Below are positions 12,532 through 23,700 of a stretch of 64,000 bases of DNA, one piece after another. Source of the DNA: Callipepla californica brunnescens. Lineage: Eukaryota > Chordata > Aves > Galliformes > Odontophoridae. Position 1 is the stretch's first letter; the number at the start of each line of letters is the position of its first letter. Under the pieces are notes generated by a model. It had not been told where the DNA came from. It saw only the letters and a program-made list of their open reading frames with translations, and searched no databases. The DNA lies in NCBI GenBank assembly GCA_023055505.1, contig JALIRH010000007.1, forward strand, positions 13,333,773 through 13,397,772, written 5' to 3'. A program made the position numbers and the translations under genes.

Positions 12532-12850
12532 CTATTGTGCTAAATGGACAGTAGAGTGAAAATGGTACCTGCTCAAATAAATCCCTATATAAAAACACAG
12601 GGTGGGAGAAAGCTTTATTATTTGCTTGCCATGAAGGCAAATGAAGAGATCAGCATTGTGCCTGATGTCAACACATTCCATGAGGATGGTACCTGGGAGT
12701 CCTGTGTGTGCCTGCTGCCTGCCCTCAGCCACCCAGCACTGCTGGGACAGAAGTGGGAACTCCAGCTCCCTGCTGATACTGTTTCTTGCTACATGAAACA
12801 GTAAAGCTTGTATTACCTTCTTGCATTGTACAACCTGTTGCTTCAAATGG
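12532..12850. other. Unassigned segment between two CR1 copies
   Basis: This segment has balanced base composition and is open on both strands: 86 codons on + at 12544-12804, and part of a 167-codon - frame at 12532-13035. The C-rich section 12690-12780 is not recognisable CR1. It may be diverged repeat or unique sequence; no product is recognised. Confidence 0.3.
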
Positions 12851-12859
12851 GTATCAGGG

Positions 12860-13200
12860 AGAGTCAGTGGCTGAGATTGATAGGGACCTCTGTATTCATT
12901 GGGCCCAGCCCCTTCTCCAGCAGGGGCATGGAGAGCGGGGTGCCCTGCACCATATTCAGGTAGTTTTTTGGAGTTTACCTGGAAGGAGGCTCTGTAGCCT
13001 CTGGGCAGCTTGTGCCAGTGCTCTGTCACCTGCACAGTGCAGAAGAGCTCCTGGTGTTTGGTTGGAGCCTCTTAAAATCCATTATCTGCATACTGCCTTT
13101 TGTTCTGGCACTGGGCACCACTGAAGTGAGCTTGGCTCTCTTCTCTTTGCACCCTCCGGTCTGGTATTTGTAGACATAGATGAAACCCCTGACTCCTTAC
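12860..13200 (-). repeat. CR1 LINE, degenerate 3' part
   Basis: AGGGACCTCTGTATTCATTG, then GGGCCCAGCCCCTTCTCCAG, GCAGCTTGTGCCAGTGCTCT, CTGGGCACCACTGAAG and ATTTGTAGACATAGATGAAA follow the CR1 antisense order, but with more changes than the neighbouring copy at 12157, so it is an older insertion. The long - strand frame that crosses it is a chance frame through the repeat. Confidence 0.8.
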
Positions 13201-16200
13201 TTTAGTAATGGAACTACTGCTGTGATATCTGCTATGCATCACAGCTATCAGTAACACCCAGATCATCCTGGTGCAGGAAAGCAGTTTAAAAGTATTGGAT
13301 TCTTTTAGCCCCAGTCTTTTTGCTTTTTGTGGTAAACAATGGAGAACAATAATCTAAAAGAGAGTATAAATTATTTTTCAGATCTCAGCTGTATAAACAT
13401 AGGAAAAGTTTGAGTTTTATTTTGTTTGAAGTTTTAAATTGGCTGGGTGAAGGACAATTTTTTTTTCTTGTTTTTCGTCATGCTATTTAAGGTTGAGTTC
13501 TTTGTACAAGCTTAGATGTTGTCTTACTTTTCAGTCTTGTGTGCAAATTACTGCTTGCACTTCATCTGTTTTTTTTTTCCTTGCATATGTGTTTATCTTT
13601 TCATAGGGAGTGTACAATGAACACAATAGGAGGCACAGAAATTTTAAATGTAAATAAAAGCATTGGCCTAAGTAGAAAAGAGTAAGTTCTTCTGTGTCTT
13701 ATTTATACTGTACTTTCTAGTGTACCTGATGCTTTAATTTGATAGCCACTGTTGAATATTTTTCATTATTTGCTGTTGAATAACTTTTCCTGAAGAGTGA
13801 AATAATTATTTAATGAAGTGTGAATTTTTAGTGGAAGTTGTGAACTTCTACTAAATGTACTGTTGTGTGTTGTCATTTGTGAGTTTGTTTCCTATGTCAG
13901 GATCTAAAATTTTCTCTTTGGAAAGTAGTTAGAAGGTAACTTTCAGATACTGAGTGTGGCTCAAGCAGTGTTGGGTGAATCTTTAGCTGGCTAGAATTGA
14001 AAGATCCTTCTAAGTGAATTCTCTTGTTTTCAGCGCAGTTCTAATGGAGATCTTATACTTCATTACTGTTATTTAAAAGTTGATTAATGTTCTTTCAAAA
14101 AACTTGTTACAGAGATCCTATCAGTCTACAGGAAAGAAAACTCACCATAAGGTTCAATGAGGAAAGTTGAGTTTAGTACAGAGAACTTGGCAGGTGCTGG
14201 AGTGATTTGAATGGACCAGGAGCCTGATGCTCCTAAGCAGAAAAAATGTGAATGTTGTCTAAATAGCTATAATTTTCTGTTAATCTCACTGTTGCTCCAG
14301 GGTGGCTGAGCTTCAACATTTCCTGGTGTCCCTGGCGTACCAAATATTTCCGGATAGTCTTATCCTCTCTGCCCTGGTTTCATTTAAAACTATTTTTCAT
14401 TGAACTAATATATTAATATATTACAGTTACTGAACAAACAGAACCTTAATCAGAATCCTGACAAGGTCTGGAGAGGGTGGCCGCCTCCTTGGCACTGCCT
14501 GCCCTCAGTGTGCCCGCACCCTGTTCCACCCAAGCCCAATAGCTTAGTGTCATCCACAAGTCTGAGAGACCAGGGGACACTTCCAAACACATCGGAGCCA
14601 TCTTGTGGCACTGTGAGTAGAGGCTGGGCTTACGGATGAGCTGAGATGTTCTGCTTAATATGGAGATCTTGCTTTGAGTTATTAAAAGTTCAAATATTTT
14701 TTTCAGATCAAGTGAGGTTTTAAACTAAATCAAGTTTCTTATTTGGCGTAGGACGATAACATGAAATAACACATAAAGCCCTGGAAAATTACACTAACAA
14801 AAATTGAGGTAGATTTGAAACCTGAATTATTTTTCTCAGTTCAGTAGGATATTGTACCTACTGATATAATTTTGGGAAGACTTCTTAATGTTGTTCTAAG
14901 CAAACCTGGCTTTGTCTTCTATTTCCTGATACCCTGGTTTCCAAACTGAAGACTGGTTGTGAAAACCCAGGTTTTATGCAGATGCCAGCAAGGTGACTGC
15001 ATGTTCTCTAAGTTTTTATCTGAATGGCATTTTGCAATCATTGAAGGTGTGAAGTACTAGAAGCATATGGGGAGTAGGAGCTTTTCTGTTGGTACAGAGC
15101 TGACCCACAATTTAGACCATGGGAAGTGATTGCTTGAATCAGAAGTTTTATCGCTGTCAGAACAGACCAAATTAAAATTTGAGAGCGTGGGTTAAAACCA
15201 AAGCTTTACTGTTCTTAGGTATTTTCTTTGTTCCCTCACATAGCTGATGCTTTAACCTCTGCCACAGCTATTTGACATTCCTGCAGCTGTTCCCTAGCAA
15301 AGCAAAATTTTTGTTAACCTTTGCTCTCACCTGCCAACGGACACATCTTGTCTGCAAGCATCATCTGTTGTGTTTTCCACTTCTATGCAATTGGTAAGAT
15401 TGTCCAGCTGTGCACCTAAGTATTTATCTCCAAGGAAGTTACTGATATTAAATAGGCGCTTGAATTTACCTGAATATAAGATAAATCCATGCATTTCTGG
15501 TGGGATAGTTCTGCATAATGGCACATGAAGTCATTATGTGCTGCTGCATTATAAATGCTTCGTTTTCTGCATTCTTTGGATTAGTAGAACAGACTCATTT
15601 TGGAGGCTTCACCTGTGCTAGAGAAGTGTTATCATCTAAGCACATTACTATGTTACACAGCGTAAATAAATTTGTATTTCTTTTGTTTAAGAGTAGAGGG
15701 AAGAGCCCAAGGAATGCAGTGTAGCAGCTGGCCCGGACTCTGGTATATGATTAATTTTAGAGAAGATGGAATTTTAAATGCTTCAGTGTGGGAACCTTGG
15801 GAGCAGAGTTCTTTCTGAAAAGGTGTTCTTTGCTTTGCTTGCCTGTTGAGGCAAAAAGCCTCAGCAGTGTAAAAATCAGGATTTACCTTAGCATTCCTTT
15901 AAGATGGGTGCTAAAAGACACATGGGTTGATTTCTTTTGCTTCTTCTACAAGCTAAATATCTATGTTTGAAGTAAATGCCTTGGGCTTCCTTTATAGACA
16001 GCAGCATTTAGGGTGATGAGCTTAGAGTCTTCTGTTACAGATATCTTCAGTCAATGAATGCTAGTAGTCTGAAAAAAATTGAGAGGTGTAATGTTTGATG
16101 TAAAAGGCTAAAGAACACTTGGCTCTGCATATCAGCAGGCCGATTTATAAAATAGTCTGTTTTCAAAGCTACTACTGTACATTTACGCTTAGAGAAACCA

Positions 16201-16859
16201 TTTTCATCAAACATCAGTGGCTGTAAGGGGCATTACTCTTGTCAACGCCAAGTGTAAAACACAACAGAGAGCAGTGGCAACATGGTTTAGAGATCATATT
16301 GTTCAAGGTTAAATGTGAACATTTATGTGACATTACCTTTATCTGCTCCATGGATAGAGAGTAATGAATTGATTATTTGCTGTCTTACCATTTATGGGTA
16401 TGTATGTATGTCCTCATTAAAAGGCTTAGTGTCACAGCCATATTCAGTTAAGTGTCCTAATCACTTTTTTTGGATCCCACTGCCTACTGCACATGCATAC
16501 ATAAAGATGTGAAGAGAAGCTTTAATTTCAACATGGCGAAGAAAAAAAGCTGTGTTTCAGTGGCATCTCTGCTTCAATTAGAAAGTGAATGCTTTTGCTG
16601 AAGTTTGTTTCTATTAAGGTCTGGGCATTTTTTAAATTTAGGGCAGTGAGCTGCTTGGAGAAGAATACGCATTTTTAAGTAGTTTATGAATGACATTCTG
16701 TTGCTTAAATTGACTTCTAACACTATTAGTTAATAAGGAGGTATAATTTAGGTTTTTGGATTTTTTTTTTCGCTGTCACTGAACATTTAAAGGTGATTAA
16801 AATACCTGTAGTAAACAAACTATATTTTGTGCCTTGTAAACAAAGTTGTGAAGAGTAGC
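13201..16859. other. Unannotated intronic or intergenic sequence
   Basis: No exon, RNA gene or confident repeat was found. A GC-rich patch lies at 14470-14600 (CCGCCTCCTTGGCACTGCC and onward) with no recognised identity. Frames of 60-68 codons at 15327-15970 look incidental. Confidence 0.5.
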
Positions 16860-17070
16860 GTGCTACACATACATCTTGTGTTAGCAACATAAAGCTAATA
16901 TCAGAAAATGAATGGACGTTGCCAGTTGCCTCTTCTTTCTATGGTGCTGTCAGTTGACTGGCTGCCTGCAGCAGCAAGTTGCATCATCAGTCAGTCCGGT
17001 GCAATGAGATGATGCACTCCCCACTACTTGATTCTGATCGTCAGTATGCACTGATAGCTCTCATGTAATT
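16860..17070. promoter_or_regulatory. Candidate conserved non-coding element
   Basis: This stretch has high sequence complexity with no repeat signature, clustered short direct and inverted words (GTCAGTTGACTGGCTGCCTG, CAGTCAGTCCGG) and a GCATCATC/GATGATGC inverted pair. The composition differs from the AT-rich flanks. Regulatory function is inferred only from appearance. Confidence 0.2.
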
Positions 17071-17439
17071 CCAGTGTACTGCTTTTAAACTTGCTAAGAA
17101 GCAAAAAGAGCACTAAGTTAACCAAGCAGTGGAAAAAATATTACATTGAGTATTTAATTCCTGCTCAGAATCAGATAGTGAAACCTTTCTGCTAAAAAAA
17201 AGTCTGAAACGTGATCCTTTGTCATTTTTTTTTTTTTTTACATTACATTAATTGAACTGATTTTTCTTTGTTCTACTTGGAGTAGGCAATAAATAAATAA
17301 ATTAAATTCATTTTTAAAGTGCTTCATAGTGAAGGATATCCCTCTCTAGTTGTGGCATTTCTAGCAAAGTGAAATCATGAATATTCCTAATCCTTTGTTT
17401 CAGTCTCTGCTGTTAGTAATCTGTAAGGGAAGAAAGCCA

Positions 17440-17830
17440 AATAAACAGCTGGCGTGTTTTAGCAGTTACTGCTAGCTTCTCTCTTGGCTGTCTCTGTCAA
17501 ATGGAAGGGATTGCCTGATGAATTTAAACGCGGGGCTGGGTGCCACGCTTTCTCATCTTACACTACAGTTCTGCAGTTACGCCGAGCAGTTCTGGCACAA
17601 AGGAATTCTGCAAGCAACGTGGCTTCTTGTTGGTAGGAGAGAGCGTGCCTTCCAGGGCTGATCTGAAACTGGGAGGCAAGCTCCTAATGAAGACTGCCAC
17701 AAACCTTTGCAAATCTGTTTTTAGTTTAGGGCCTGTTTCTCTGGCCATATTCGCTGACACAAGAGCAAGCCAGTTTGACCAATGAAGAGAAGTAGCATCC
17801 ATCTGTACTTCAAAGAGATGGAAGCACACT
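17440..17830. promoter_or_regulatory. Candidate conserved non-coding element or untranslated exon
   Basis: A 390-base island with several CpGs (AAACGCGGGG near 17527, TACGCCGAGC near 17578) and balanced composition, open on both strands (81 codons + at 17540-17785, 88 codons - at 17563-17829). It lacks CR1 words. It could be a non-coding 5' exon or an enhancer of the MYT1L locus. Neither peptide is recognised. Confidence 0.22.
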
Positions 17831-20405
17831 GGAGCTCTGCTAATTTAAATCACACAGAAATAATGGTTTTTCTGTATTTCTTTGTCAGGTTCTCAGTCTG
17901 GTGTAACTGTCCATGCCCTCATGCATATCCATTCTTAGTTTAGGCTGCGTGAATCCTGATTTATAAACTCACTAGTTCTTTAGCTTAATTGGACCTGCAC
18001 TTAAGTATAATACAGAAGAATGCGTACCTACAAAATCACGTAATAACTTCCTATGTAAAATGAAAAAAAACACAAATCATTTTTGAATGTGATAGTTTAA
18101 GTGCAAGTGTTGGAGTCCTTGTTAGCACATCAGTGTATGCAGGCTTTTAATCTTTGACATTTTACCTTATTTAGACCCTCAGGATGAAAATGCTGGCTTC
18201 TGCAGCTAGGTGACTCAGTCTTACTTCAGAGCTGCCTGCTTTTTGTACCCTTATCTGCTCCATTCTGGGGTCTTATACCCTGAATTCTCCCTTTAACCAT
18301 CCCGTAGCCTGTAGTAAGCTATGTTGTATGGCAAATTGTAGTAGTTTTTTTCCTGTTTTTGTTTCATAAGCTTCTACAACTGATGCAAGTATACCTAGTT
18401 CCCAAGTTGATTAAAACATACAAATGCATTTCTTTCTCAGTGCTGTGATGCAGGCAGGCTGTCCAATACTAGAACTGCACATCCCTTTTCACTGACTGGT
18501 TCCTTTTTACTTATTCTGGTGTCACTCTTGATTTCATTAATTTTTCATTTTCTGCCTCCAGGAAACTTCTCTCTGATTCTGGCATGTTTCCCTCTTTCTC
18601 CCCAGTGAGCATACTTGAGACAAAGAAATCTTTTAGCTTTGCAGCACTCTGTGCCTCATCTGTCATCAACTTGCCTCCATCCATCACACCAAGAGACTAG
18701 TCTCCCTCAAAATCTTCCTGATCCTTATCTATTTGTAAAACCTTTTGTTTGTCCTTCTAACACTGACTAGAATTCTTCACATTTATTTCTGTTCTGGTAC
18801 TTTTTACTGTTATTGCTTTAACAGGTACACATACCTCAATTATAGCAATAATGGGAAGTGTTTGGCTGATGTTTGTAAACACAGTCTTGGGAGGAAAAAG
18901 AAAGCATGTAGGTGTAACAGCTGCCAAGTGCTTTAGGAATAAATCCTTCTGCAGATTTTACATGAATGTTTGACTTTTCTGCAGTAGCAGAATACTTTTT
19001 TTTTTTTTTTTTTTTTCCAAACAAAGAAGCCAGTTTGTGTGCTACTCACTGTTCTGGCATGGACAGAAGCTCAACTGGTCTGAATTGCCTGTGAGTTTAT
19101 CTACACTAAAGATCCTGGCTTGAAGTTTCCACTAGTTTGCATTAGATAAACTTGTTTTTTTTTGTTTTTGCAGTGATCTATTACACGACTAGGGAAACAG
19201 AAAAGTATTAAGTGAACAGAGAATTGAATGAAACTTGGCTTCCCAACTGTGTTAGCCACTGAAGATAACGAGATGATTTGAATGTGTCTGGACTGAACAG
19301 AGGCCAGTTGCCACATTAAATTGCCTGCCTCTGCTAGGTTGTTCGGTGTTCTGAGGATGAGTAATTTTTAAATTTTAGATGAACAGAGGAAATACTCAGT
19401 GGAATTCAGGCTTTTTCAGAAACTTACTGAATACTGACCCAGCTCTGCACTGCTACTACAGTCTGATGTGGTAAACCAACCAGTGCCTGGATGTGAGGTA
19501 CAGAGCTGGTGCTCATATACTCTGTGTAACAGATGAGCAATTTAGGATTAATGTGCAAAGTGACAGTATGAAACTATAGTGATAGCCTTTGTTTTCAGTA
19601 GTCTCTCATGAGTCACGTGAAAAGGTTTCTAACCCCTGCATTCGAAGTCTGGGGAATCTTAGAGCTAAGCGCTCGTGGAGACAATCTTTAAGTAATATTG
19701 ATAGATTTATATCCACTTCTTCAAAAAATATTACAACTTTTGTTAATTCTACTGGTTCAGTGTCATCTTGGTTCCAGTTTGCAGAAAGATGTCCGCACCT
19801 AATGGCAGCTCAAACAGATCAAAATACAGTCCTTACTGCAAAGAACTAGGCCTGTAGATACCATATAGTTGATGGTAAGCACATCGGTGGTGAAGTTTGA
19901 GCAAATTGGAAGGCATACTTAGTCAAATTTGTAAGCAGTGATCACAGTTATACATGCTGCATTTGCACTTCAGTGATTGGCATATTTAGTTCAGAACTTT
20001 TCTTTCCAGGCAAGAATATTCTGAATGGTCCTGACTTCAAATTTCCTGTGATCTTTCAAACCTTGTATGTATGAGTACTCATTATCGCTGTTACATAATA
20101 TTGTTTTGATTAACTGATCATCATCTTAGATCTGAATTTTTGCACTTCTCATCTGAGATTTTTTTGTATCAACAGTTACATTCTCACCTAACTCATTCCT
20201 TCTTTATGAATATATTGAGTTTTACTGGTTATATTTCTAATGTATAGTAATATATATTTTAATAGATAAATCCAGTGCTTATTGTTAACTCATACTGAAA
20301 CCATCTTGACTGTTTCTAAACCTACCTAAAATCGTGTTAAGAACTCATCTATTCTCTCTGAAATGAACATTTTCATTAAAACTTTTTCTGATTATACAAC
20401 TATAC
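17831..20405. other. Unannotated intronic or intergenic sequence
   Basis: No supported coding or repeat features other than a 21-base poly-T at 18996-19016. An 86-codon frame at 19589-19849 has no recognised product. Confidence 0.5.
18996..19016. repeat. Poly-T tract (21 T)
   Basis: Uninterrupted T run, without a visible retrocopy next to it. Confidence 0.9.
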
Positions 20406-20790
20406 AGAGTCAGAGAACACCTGAGGTTGGAAGGGAGTTCTGAAGTCCTAGACCAATTGTGCAACTCAAAGCAAGTGAACTACAACAGGTTTCTCAGGAT
20501 CACGTCCTATTAGGTTTTAAACATCCATAGACTAGGATTCCACAGTTCTGGCCAACGTCTTCCAGCGTTTGATGATCCTCACAGTAAACAAAATAACAAT
20601 TCTGTTATTTATATGGATTTTTCTGTTTTCAGGTTTGTACCCATTACTTATTTTCCTGTCTCTAGATATCACTGGAGAGAGCCAGGCTCTCTTTCTTAAC
20701 TTCTCACTATCAGTTGTTTATATGCACTGATATGACTCTCCTTGAGGCATCTCATCTCCAGTCCCATCTCTTTCAGTATCTCCAATCAGT
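20405..20790 (-). repeat. CR1 LINE, old degenerate 3' part
   Basis: CAGAGAACACCTGAGGTTGG, then GGGAGTTCTGAAGTCCTAGA, TTCCAGCGTTTGATGATCC, CTCACAGTAAACAAAATAAC and GTCTCTAGATATCACTGGAG track the CR1 antisense order (GTTGGAAGGGA, TCCTCACAGTAAA). Divergence is high, so the right limit is approximate. Confidence 0.65.
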
Positions 20791-23700
20791 GGTGAGTGAA
20801 CCCAAGTTCTCAGGGAATTCAGATACAGATTTTAGTTTCTTATCTCATGTTTTGATTCTGTTTCATATTAAACAATGGTAAAATGTTTTCTGATTTGTAC
20901 TCTCAGTGAAAATTTTCTTGTTCTGTATCTGTTTGTGGAACAGAGTTGTACATACACCTTTCTGACAGAGTATTCCTCAAGTTAAATACCCTGTCTAGCC
21001 CTTTGTGTTGTCCTCTTAAACCTTTTGGGTTGTGTGTTGAATCACTGCACTTCTTCAAAAAACGGAGATCCAAGACTTCTGTACCCTTTTGTACCTTTCA
21101 AGGGACCTAAATTAAGATCCTCGAGTTGCCCACTACAAGTCCAGGTAGCATGATGTGCACTACTAGATTATTTTAAGACACTTGATGCCTTCATGAGTGG
21201 TAACCTTATTCAAAAATCTATAGTTTAGGCAAAAAATTGTGGCATGTCATTTATCATAATGCAGTGTTGCTGTGTCAGGCCTGCTACTGCAACAGCTACT
21301 AACCCAGAGCTCATGGTCCCTGGAAGAATAAGTATACTCTGTCAATGGAGAGTTGTTAGTTCCACAGCTTTGCCAAATTCCTGCAAAGCAAGTTCTTGTA
21401 CAAAGTTACTCTTGTCTGCTGGCTGATGTCTGACAGCCAGCTAATCTGGGAGTAGGTAATAAATGGAAAACATAAAAGGTCAGGAAGGACAACATTTACA
21501 TGAGACAGGCAACTGCTAAATGTCCTCGAAAGTCCTCAGCAGGCCTGCAGGTGATGAAAGGACATCCTGGGAAACAGCTGGATAACAAGCTTGATAACAG
21601 TTCACTGAAAGGTTGAAAGGCAAAAAGAGGTGGAGGATGTGAAAAAACTCTGAATGGTGCAGTGACATTAAACACATCATCTTCATGCTAGAGAAAACAA
21701 GAGAAAACTAGTGCTAGTGTTGTATCACCAACTTGCGCAGGTGAGAGCACCAAGAACCAGCAAAAGGCCTTCTTCCAGGAACAGATGATTAGTAGACTTA
21801 GACCATAATGAGGTAATTACTCTGCTATCTGCCCAGGGTTTCCATTCCTGCTTCCAGCTTGGTCTGCTTATATACACTGTGCCGCCTGATACTCTGAATC
21901 TCAGATCACCATCACTTAGCACATATCCACTAACTCTTAACATGATTTTCAGGTAAATTAGTTCCCTTGCTGCATCAGTTCATGTGGACTAAAGGCACAA
22001 ACCTCCTAGATTACTTGCTCCAGTATCAGTAGGGAAGACGAATATACACAAGGCAATAAGCTGTAGCAGAAAGTTATTGAGTCTTTCCTTATCTTTTCAG
22101 TTTGAGGAACTGGAGACCAGGCTGTACAGGGCGCAGAACTAAAAGGAATAAAGTTTTTTAGTTCTCAGTTACAAATGAGAAAAATGGGGCATACATGAGA
22201 TATATTCCTCCAAACAGGCCTTATTGCTAACTTCACATTGTTGCCATTGCACCAAATGCCTTTAAATAAGAAATTATAATATTTTTTAAACAAAATGTAT
22301 ATTACACCTAGTGAACAATATCAGTGTGTCCAGCAGCATATCATAATTAAAAAAAAAAAAAAATCAGTATGGCTATTTTCTGGACCTGATGAGGTTTGAA
22401 CTTAAAATCTATGCTTTTTTTTTTTTTTTTTAAATACCTGGAAGACATGTGCCACCTTTGCATAGCCTTATTCTGGGTCAGGCTCTTGCATTCTAACATG
22501 AAAAAAGCATCCTCAAACGACACTAAAAGATTGATCGAACAGAGTATATTCACAAGATAGAGCGGAGGCATCTGGTGTCAGAGCCAGTGAGCATACTGAG
22601 GGAGGTGAAATGCTGGAGACTGTATGAGTGGCATCTTCCAGCAAGGCACTCAGAGTTGGCAGGTTTATGGGGCAACTGTCTCCTGCTCCATGCTAGGCAG
22701 TGAGCACAGCAGTGGTGCCTACTCACTGCTTTTGCAGGTTCATAGTCATACTTTTAGCATGACTGCTGGAGGAGAGCCAAGCAAGAACAGATGGATGCGG
22801 AAAGATGTGTATGAATATAGATGGTGGAGATAGCATAAGCCTTCATGCAGAGGAGCTTAGGGTACAACTAAACAGTGTGATGTAAAACTTTTTTAGCAGT
22901 GGTATGGACTAAGAGTCTGTCCATTTCCACTGTAGAGTGTGTCCTAACCTTTGCAAACATGCAGGTAAGAGTACTGAAGAGAAAAATAGTTTTAATTGTT
23001 ACATGTTGAGTCCTACTAATGAATGAACATGGACTTTCAGTATGGGTTGAATGATATTTCTCTGCATTTTATGGCAAAACCTGGAAGAGTTCATTAATCT
23101 TGGGGGAAAATATGTTACAATGGTTAGGAGAAGAGGAGGAAAGTTTTAGAAGAACTGATATGAGATGAGTTGAGAATGAAAGAGAATGTCAGCTTTGAAG
23201 TAAACGGTTAAGAATTGTGATAGGAAATGTGGATGTAGAGAAATAATTTCCCCACAGTATGTGCAGTCTGGGTTTGTATGACTTTCTTTTATGAAATAGT
23301 GTCCATCATGTGCTGAGTCCCTCTTGTGAGGCATGCTAGCACGTCTTGAAACATGAAGACTTGCTGTGAAGTCTGTCAGTCAGAAATAATTCAGATCATG
23401 TTTGAATGGATGCAGACAGCAGATGCATCAGAGTAGAGTTACTGTGGCTGTGAAGGGAGAATAACTTCCCAGCTGCTCCTGGGTGCCAGGGCTCCAAGCA
23501 GTTGTGTGGCCAACATTATGTATTAGATCTTATATGATGATCAGTGAGGGTATGAAGTGTGATAGAATGATGTTTCGCTGGTGGTCAGTAGTGTGGGATA
23601 GTGTCTTGTACCTGAATGCTGTGATGTTATCCTAACAGGTTTCAATTAGCTGGTGCAGGATCCCACAGTTCTCTGAGATTAGTTTAACGGTGGGTTTTAC

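Noticed and set aside
12532..13035. 167-codon open frame on the - strand, longest in the window
   Set aside because: Its first third runs through a degenerate CR1 copy, the remainder matches nothing I know, and it has no splice or start support. A chance frame is the simplest view.
18996..22431. Poly-T and poly-A runs as tails of processed pseudogenes
   Set aside because: No gene-like sequence adjoins them on the expected side, so they are kept as simple repeats.
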